Of a stretch of DNA of 26,656 nt, positions 23,801-26,656 are shown one piece after another. Under the pieces are notes generated by a model. That model had not been told where the DNA came from, did not search any database, and saw nothing but the letters and a program-made list of their open reading frames with translations. Position 1 is the stretch's first letter; the number at the start of each line of letters is the position of its first letter. The stretch spans positions 1 through 26,656 of the forward strand of contig CAKTYE010000035.1 of the NCBI GenBank assembly GCA_934631985.1, given 5' to 3'. The stretch comes from an uncultured Clostridia bacterium. Lineage in GTDB: Bacteria; Bacillota; Clostridia; Christensenellales; Aristaeellaceae. A program made the position numbers and the translations under genes.

Positions 23801-25695
23801 TGCGGCTGCACGTCTGCATGCGCTTTGTGCTGGGGACGGATCGCCGCGCCGAGCCCTTCACCTGCGTCACGCCTCTGCCCGGGCTGGCGCTGGCGGTCAA
23901 TCCCGCCTGGCCTGTGCTGGCCTTCGCCGCGCCGCTGAACGAGGGCGTGGAGATCAACCGTCTCAGCCCGTCTGCCTTGCAGGGGCTTTGGGGCATGGAG
24001 CCCTGGGGGCTTCATCCCCCGGCGGAACGCGGCCCGCAGGATGCCGAGCCTGCCCTGCGCGGTGCGACAGACCGGGGCAACGTCGCTGTGCTGACCCAGG
24101 AGATCACCCTGGCCCCCGGCGGCAGCGCTTCCTTTGCCTATCTGACCGGGATCGTGCGTCAGCCGGAGGACATTGAGCAACTGCTCACCGCCTATCGTCA
24201 GGCAGGCGTAAGCGCCAGGCTGCGGGCCGTGCAGTCCTATTGGAGCGCAGAGCTGAGCCGCCTCACCTGCCACGTTCCCGAGGAGGGGCTTTCCCTGATG
24301 CTGAACCTTTGCCTGCCCTATCAGGTGCGGACGGCGCGGCTCTGGTCGCGGGCGGGGCTGTATCAGGCAGGCGGGGCCATTGGCTTCCGCGACCAGCTGC
24401 AGGACATGACCGCACTTATCTACACGCACCCGGAAGAGGTTCGGCGACATTTGCTGCTATGTGCCTCCCGACAGTATGAAGCGGGAGATGTGCAGCACTG
24501 GTGGCACCCCGGCGGCGCAGGGGTACGCACCCGCATTACGGACGATCGGCTGTTCCTGCCCTTCCTCACCGCATGGTACATCACCCGCACCGGGGACACG
24601 GACATTTTAGCGGCGGATGTTCCCTTCCTGCTGGGTGCGGACATTCCCGAGGAGCAAAGCGACCTTTACCACACGGCGGCTCCCACCGCCTACGCTGCGC
24701 CGCTGATGGAGCATTGTCTGCGGGCCATTCGCAGTTTGCCGCTGGGGCCGCGCGGCATTCCGCTAATGCAGGGCGGCGACTGGAACGACGGCATGAACCG
24801 CGTGGGCGGCGAAAGCGTTTTTCTCGGCTTCTTCCTGTGCCGGGTCCTTCGTGATTTTGCTCCCCTCTGCACCGTAGAGGACGCTGCGCCCCTGCTGCGT
24901 CTCCGGCAAAGCGTGCTGAATGCGCTGGAGACCCACGCCTGGGACGGTGCATGGTATATGCGCGCCTGGTACCCCGACGGACGTGTGCTGGGCAGCCGGG
25001 AAAGCCCCGCCTGCCGCATTGATCTGTTCAGTCAGTGCTGGGCCGTCCTGGGCGGCGCGCTGAGAGAACGAGCAGTGCAGGCCCTGCAAAGCGCGCTTGG
25101 GCAGCTTCATGCCCCGGAACTTGGCCTGACGGCCCTGCTGGCCCCGCCCTTCACCCCGGAGGTGGATGCGGGTTACATCAGCGGTTACGCGCCCGGTGTA
25201 CGGGAGAACGGTGGGCAATACACCCATGCGGTAACCTGGCTCCTTTGGGCGCTGGCGGAGCTTGGGGAATATGAGCTTGCCTGGGCACTTGTGTCAGAAG
25301 CGCTGCCCCTGGGCCACAGCGACACGCCGGAGCATGCTTTGCGCTACCGTTTAGAGCCCTATTTCACCGCCGCCGACATCTACACTGCCCCCGGGCAGGA
25401 GGGCCGCGGCGGCTGGAGCGCCTACACCGGCAGTGCGGCATGGCTCTACACCGTCATTTTGGAGCAGCTTTTAGGGCTGCAAAAGCAGGGAGCGCACATT
25501 GCGCTGCGTCCCCATGTTCCCGCAGCCTGGGAGGGCTTTGCGCTGACGCTGCATGTGGGCGCGTCCACCTGGCACTTGCAGGCGCGGCGCGACCTTACCT
25601 ATGTGACACTGGACGGCGAAAAGGCTGAGGATGGTCTTGTCGCGCTGTTTGACGATGGACGCATTCATGAGGCCAGCTTCCCGCTGCGCAATTGA
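17869..25695 (+). CDS. Giant cyclic beta-1,2-glucan synthase-like protein (GT84 + glycoamylase-like + GH94)
   Basis: The 2608-residue product has the NdvB/Cgs layout. An N-terminal membrane segment and further hydrophobic blocks (about 390-445, 790-830, 885-930) surround a processive glycosyltransferase domain with WIGRERKRGSLESLN (557), LTLDQDT (Asp604/Asp606), SYHGKGIYD, DTVLSHDLLEG and RLHRWTRGDWQLL (745). A glycoamylase-like domain (about 940-1330; HLYNWLDL, SVDSGNYVACLL, SWSGSLFEYLMPTLLLP) follows; in recent work on such synthases it performs cyclisation. The C-terminal GH94 part has two beta-sandwiches (about 1380 and 1830 on) and a catalytic barrel with GFRDQLQD (2175) and GGDWNDGMN (Asp2307 is the likely acid). 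It should make beta-1,2-glucan from UDP-glucose at the membrane and trim it by phosphorolysis. I chose the ATG at 17869 (AAGGAG 9 bases upstream, then a membrane helix) over an ATG at 17785 lacking a ribosome binding site. It stands alone. Confidence 0.92.
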   Translation: MTVWIIAAAALIALCALALPALVTRPPRAADAQRLRLSAPRLSPQELTEQLTRLGLQVQPHGQRRLRLARKSTRRFFMLLRSSLLPSHGREPGVPWLRNNSRMLEEQLRRLQGELRSLPPLPALRGGGLRISALTDTLCLSLGGEVDPGALPELLACWQRSAGMTEQELQALPAALRRTLLLLLTDAAADLRTARLERDRGQRLARALRHNALSDHLLATLSPEALDGLTQALEAKGAGEALHTLDLLLTQAGQDTAALARQAREREMVRGHWVAALCASLRALDRVSWPEFLEDLSLLHHCFLQDPAQVYSRMDFDSRRMYVLRTARLARLMSMTEERVALGALHLAQEAAEDGAADHIGTYLLTDEGLQALYASLRLRRSLRFPLALFFRRHGRGLYLTLLWLGVAAGLAAGAALSLPALLIPAWLLVFSQAWRVLLGRVLPRLYPARELPRLHLPQLEERQRTLLVLPVLLSDPEQAIRMIGRLSELRHADPDTFFDYMLLGDFGDSLTAEEVADGLIIRAASSALEALQADDPDHTYLYLQRRRAYDRGERAWIGRERKRGSLESLNRLIVEGTCEDSYDYASMELSRLHRRYAFVLTLDQDTVLLPGEAHSLVGTLSHPLAQRRETAAGWVGVSIVQPRMEIDPAALRTPLNRLLAGHAGTDLYHAVSCPLYQRLCGRGSYHGKGIYDPAALLAATSGWILPDTVLSHDLLEGELAGCAADSSLTLLEGQPAVWSAWLRRLHRWTRGDWQLLRWLLPWVQTPAGVRRNPLSRFSWHKVWDALRLSLLPLGHAALLLCSALSARPGLFLLTLALMLAEGLLAPRHADWRGLFTRLCALPTLVAVQADAALRALWRSLISHEKRLNWLPAAQAEWTQAGELFVTPWTQWLGALALGGCALLARPPQLAPLPLAALFAIQPLLLPRLEAPRRASPPLMPEQREQLHTLAERTWRFFQNNVTEATHFLPPDNVQLDPPRGAAMRTSPTNIGLYLLSTAAAMELGLLEADEAARRLLATVDTLEHLPTWRGHLYNWLDLTTLAPMEPHYVSSVDSGNYVACLLAAAQLFRQRLAALDASCRELPARLDALAYAVDLSAVYDPAAQLFFIGGDPRKGAVSGNHYDLLASEARLLSFVAICTGQTPLRHFSRLSRACVPCGRSRPLLSWSGSLFEYLMPTLLLPTWPGTLLHTACLDAIRCQLRAGRDGLWAISESGYYAFDPQLHYQYRAFGLPALAADPNAQGQVYAPYAAALALPFAPDAALSMLHRLEALGLFAPEGFFESLDCCPERTTDQPYQAVRSHMAHHQGMLFCAVVNALTDASLVRAFCRMPAVRAFLPLLKEHAAPSPLTLTLPRPRPEAMAKAPLPATALSPLALPVEAVLLGGGEAYVLQSASGLGVLGVGDVLLSRFTRDPSRREGVFFYLLEQGRMWQPFDPRFPGEVTYTDGVCVLTRTHRELRMTLRTLVDPVSQHILHALTLENLSTRDRALEVADYFELALAPEMEQLAHPTYNDLFIETAPFGEMGLTAVRHARSPEERPVRLYHLLAQPAEAAVFAETDRCAFLGRNGSPWQPQALRQAAHQGVFGTPVHPCAALRCQVTLHGLGRIQLVFVTHCTREEALLPPDALTLDSPKLAQCLDMARLRQQVLLDSLGIPAAELPLLTHMTGAVQWLHQPHQGVSSPVALPREALHELGLTDELPLLTVLLSREDSALRTLALHFAALQRSQGMPVLLALVALEDTQGPIYAAAKAALASSPLRDQLGHGAALLCRGELTPQQGALLYAASSLSLDERLGPMQAQLDSLRQVLTPTPMVPPPPAAALVPEPALVLPNGFGGFLPDGSGYQIDLPVGLETPAPWCNYLHQPGFGTLCSESGLLFTHGDNSHLHRLTPWVNDPVTPLGGEYVLLEDCATGRFLSPTRLPLGQRLACHVTHTPGVTTYAAENELLSLQWVCFTDAEADAGCRQLRVRSRGDAPLRLRLHVCMRFVLGTDRRAEPFTCVTPLPGLALAVNPAWPVLAFAAPLNEGVEINRLSPSALQGLWGMEPWGLHPPAERGPQDAEPALRGATDRGNVAVLTQEITLAPGGSASFAYLTGIVRQPEDIEQLLTAYRQAGVSARLRAVQSYWSAELSRLTCHVPEEGLSLMLNLCLPYQVRTARLWSRAGLYQAGGAIGFRDQLQDMTALIYTHPEEVRRHLLLCASRQYEAGDVQHWWHPGGAGVRTRITDDRLFLPFLTAWYITRTGDTDILAADVPFLLGADIPEEQSDLYHTAAPTAYAAPLMEHCLRAIRSLPLGPRGIPLMQGGDWNDGMNRVGGESVFLGFFLCRVLRDFAPLCTVEDAAPLLRLRQSVLNALETHAWDGAWYMRAWYPDGRVLGSRESPACRIDLFSQCWAVLGGALRERAVQALQSALGQLHAPELGLTALLAPPFTPEVDAGYISGYAPGVRENGGQYTHAVTWLLWALAELGEYELAWALVSEALPLGHSDTPEHALRYRLEPYFTAADIYTAPGQEGRGGWSAYTGSAAWLYTVILEQLLGLQKQGAHIALRPHVPAAWEGFALTLHVGASTWHLQARRDLTYVTLDGEKAEDGLVALFDDGRIHEASFPLRN

Positions 25696-25738
25696 CGCAT
25701 CCTTTTGCCCACTTTGCTGCATTCGTGGCACAGCTTGC

Positions 25739-25767
25739 TGGACAGCCCTGCCTCTTTCTGCTACAAT
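25739..25767 (+). promoter_or_regulatory. Promoter of the hydrolase-family pseudogene
   Basis: TGGACA (25739-25744) and TACAAT (25762-25767) are 17 bases apart, with TGC just before the -10 (extended -10). A strong AAGGAGG ribosome binding site follows, 7 bases before the ATG at 25799. The gene thus kept its expression signals although its frame is broken. Confidence 0.65.
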
Positions 25768-25798
25768 GCGGGACAAATCCTTTGAAGGAGGTATTGCC

Positions 25799-26472
25799 AT
25801 GGAGCAAAATTCCCTGCCGCCTGAAGCCGGCTGCAAGTTTATTCCGCGCTATGAGGGCGAGCTGCGCAAGCACATTCTGCATGTGCCGCCCATTATTCGC
25901 AAATGCAGCGGCATTGTGATCTTTGGCCGCCGCATCAAGTCCATTGCCTTTACCACCGACCTATGCATTGTACGCAACATGGATGCCGATGCGGTATTGG
26001 CAGAGTATCCCTTTACGCCCCAGCCGATCATTACGCAGGCGCTGCTGTTGGCGGCGGCTTGACCACTGGCAAGCGTGTTTGCGCGCTGGCAGGATATGCA
26101 GAGCTACAAGGTGCGGCGGGCGTTGTGATGAACGCGCCCACGGGGAATGACATTCTTGCGGAGGTAGCGCGGATCACGGACATTCCCGCGATCATTACGA
26201 TCGTTAATGAGCAGACGGATTTTCTTGCCCGTGCCGAGGCGGGAGCGGCGATTTTCAATGTAGCGGCTGGTGCGCGGATGCCTGCGCTGGTGCGGGCGAT
26301 CCGCAAGGTATTGCCGGACATGCTGTTGATCGCCAAGGGCGGGCCGACGGATGAGAGCATTCGGGAAACGATTCAGGCTGGGGCAAATGCGATCTCGTGG
26401 ACGCTGCCGCCAACGGCGAGCTTGTTTAGGGAATCGATGGCGGCGTATCGGGAGAACAAGCCGCATCCGTAA
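25799..26472 (+). pseudogene. Hydrolase-like TIM-barrel family gene, broken by a frameshift
   Basis: The first frame (25799-26062) gives an 87-residue piece starting MEQNSLPPEAGCKFIPRYEG and containing VPPIIRKCSGIVIFGRRIK and YPFTPQPIITQALLLAA before a TGA. From about 26050 another frame continues with GGGLTTGKRVCALAGYAEL, GAAGVVMNAPTGND, IPAIITIVNEQTDFLARAEA, LLIAKGGPTDESI and AGANAISWTLPP, ending in TAA at 26470-26472. From memory, a conserved clostridial family of about 240 residues annotated only as hydrolase, with a ribulose-phosphate-binding-like barrel, reads continuously through both pieces. About ten residues seem missing at the join. A true deletion or an assembly error are both possible. 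It follows the glucan synthase gene by 103 bases with its own promoter. Confidence 0.75.
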
Positions 26473-26511
26473 AAAAAGAGAGCGGCGAAGCAGCAAGGTA
26501 AAAAAGTTAGG

Positions 26512-26526
26512 TATGCTGAAAGCATA
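26512..26526. other. Small perfect hairpin downstream of the broken gene
   Basis: TATGCT and AGCATA pair around GAA. No U-run follows, so it is not a convincing terminator. The rest of 26473-26570 shows nothing I can name. Confidence 0.3.
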
Positions 26527-26570
26527 GATAATTGAAGGTTTGGCGACACACAGCCGCGTTGGTGTTTGGG

Positions 26571-26656
26571 CTTGAGAGAGTTTCGTCCGTCTGCGGACGG
26601 ACGACCTACTTTGCTCTCGGGCAAAGTAGGCAAAACCGACCGGGGGCCGGCAAAAT
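26571..26656. repeat. Multi-hairpin dispersed repeat, copy 2 (inverted, cut by window edge)
   Basis: Bases 26581-26656 match the reverse complement of 10795-10870 at 72 of 76 positions, including the CGTCCGTC/GACGGACG and CCTACTTTGC/GCAAAGTAGG hairpins. A GAGAG stretch just before is also shared. The GC-rich outer hairpin is cut off by the end of the window. The two copies are inverted relative to each other, 15.8 kb apart. Confidence 0.85.

Overview
The window looks like a chromosomal segment of a GC-rich, Gram-positive member of the Clostridia (Bacillota). The evidence is a CpsB/CpsD/YveK-type polysaccharide operon with an LCP protein and a LoaP-like NusG paralogue, and the cluster yqfC-yqfD-phoH-yqfF-ybeY-cdd-era typical of endospore-forming Firmicutes. 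Strong sigma-A promoters and AGGAGG-type ribosome binding sites agree with this. Coding DNA is GC-rich and the gene-free stretches before the operons are AT-rich. I cannot name the genus; a gut-type lineage such as Christensenellales or Oscillospirales is only a guess.

Region 1 (1-7162, minus strand) is the promoter-proximal part of a surface polysaccharide operon. From a near-consensus promoter at 7134-7162, a leader of about 200 nt with two hairpins and a terminator-like hairpin leads into an LCP ligase, a secreted protein of unknown function, a YveK/CapA-type co-polymerase, a tyrosine kinase (CpsD), a PHP phosphatase (CpsB), a LoaP-like antiterminator, a polyprenyl-phosphate sugar transferase and a 62-residue orphan. 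After a 570-bp gap with a degenerate 44-bp repeat array and another terminator-like hairpin comes the start of a polysaccharide deacetylase, cut by the window edge. Terminator-like hairpins at the leader and before the deacetylase, in an operon that encodes its own LoaP, suggest processive antitermination.

Region 2 (7163-10998) holds a small esterase-like hydrolase (minus), a secreted phosphodiester glycosidase (plus, with back-to-back promoters) and an L-threonine aldolase-like PLP enzyme (plus). These are followed by about 730 bp without genes, filled with palindromic repeat elements and the era terminator.

Region 3 (10999-17709, minus) is a housekeeping/sporulation operon: yqfC, yqfD, phoH, yqfF (an HD-domain phosphodiesterase with an unusual acidic tail), a fused ybeY-cdd gene and era. 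Genes overlap or are closely spaced.

Region 4 (17869-26656, plus) contains a 2608-residue cyclic beta-1,2-glucan synthase-like protein, then a promoter and a hydrolase-family gene broken by a frameshift that looks like a deletion between short direct repeats. The window ends inside an inverted copy of the repeat element seen at 10795-10870.
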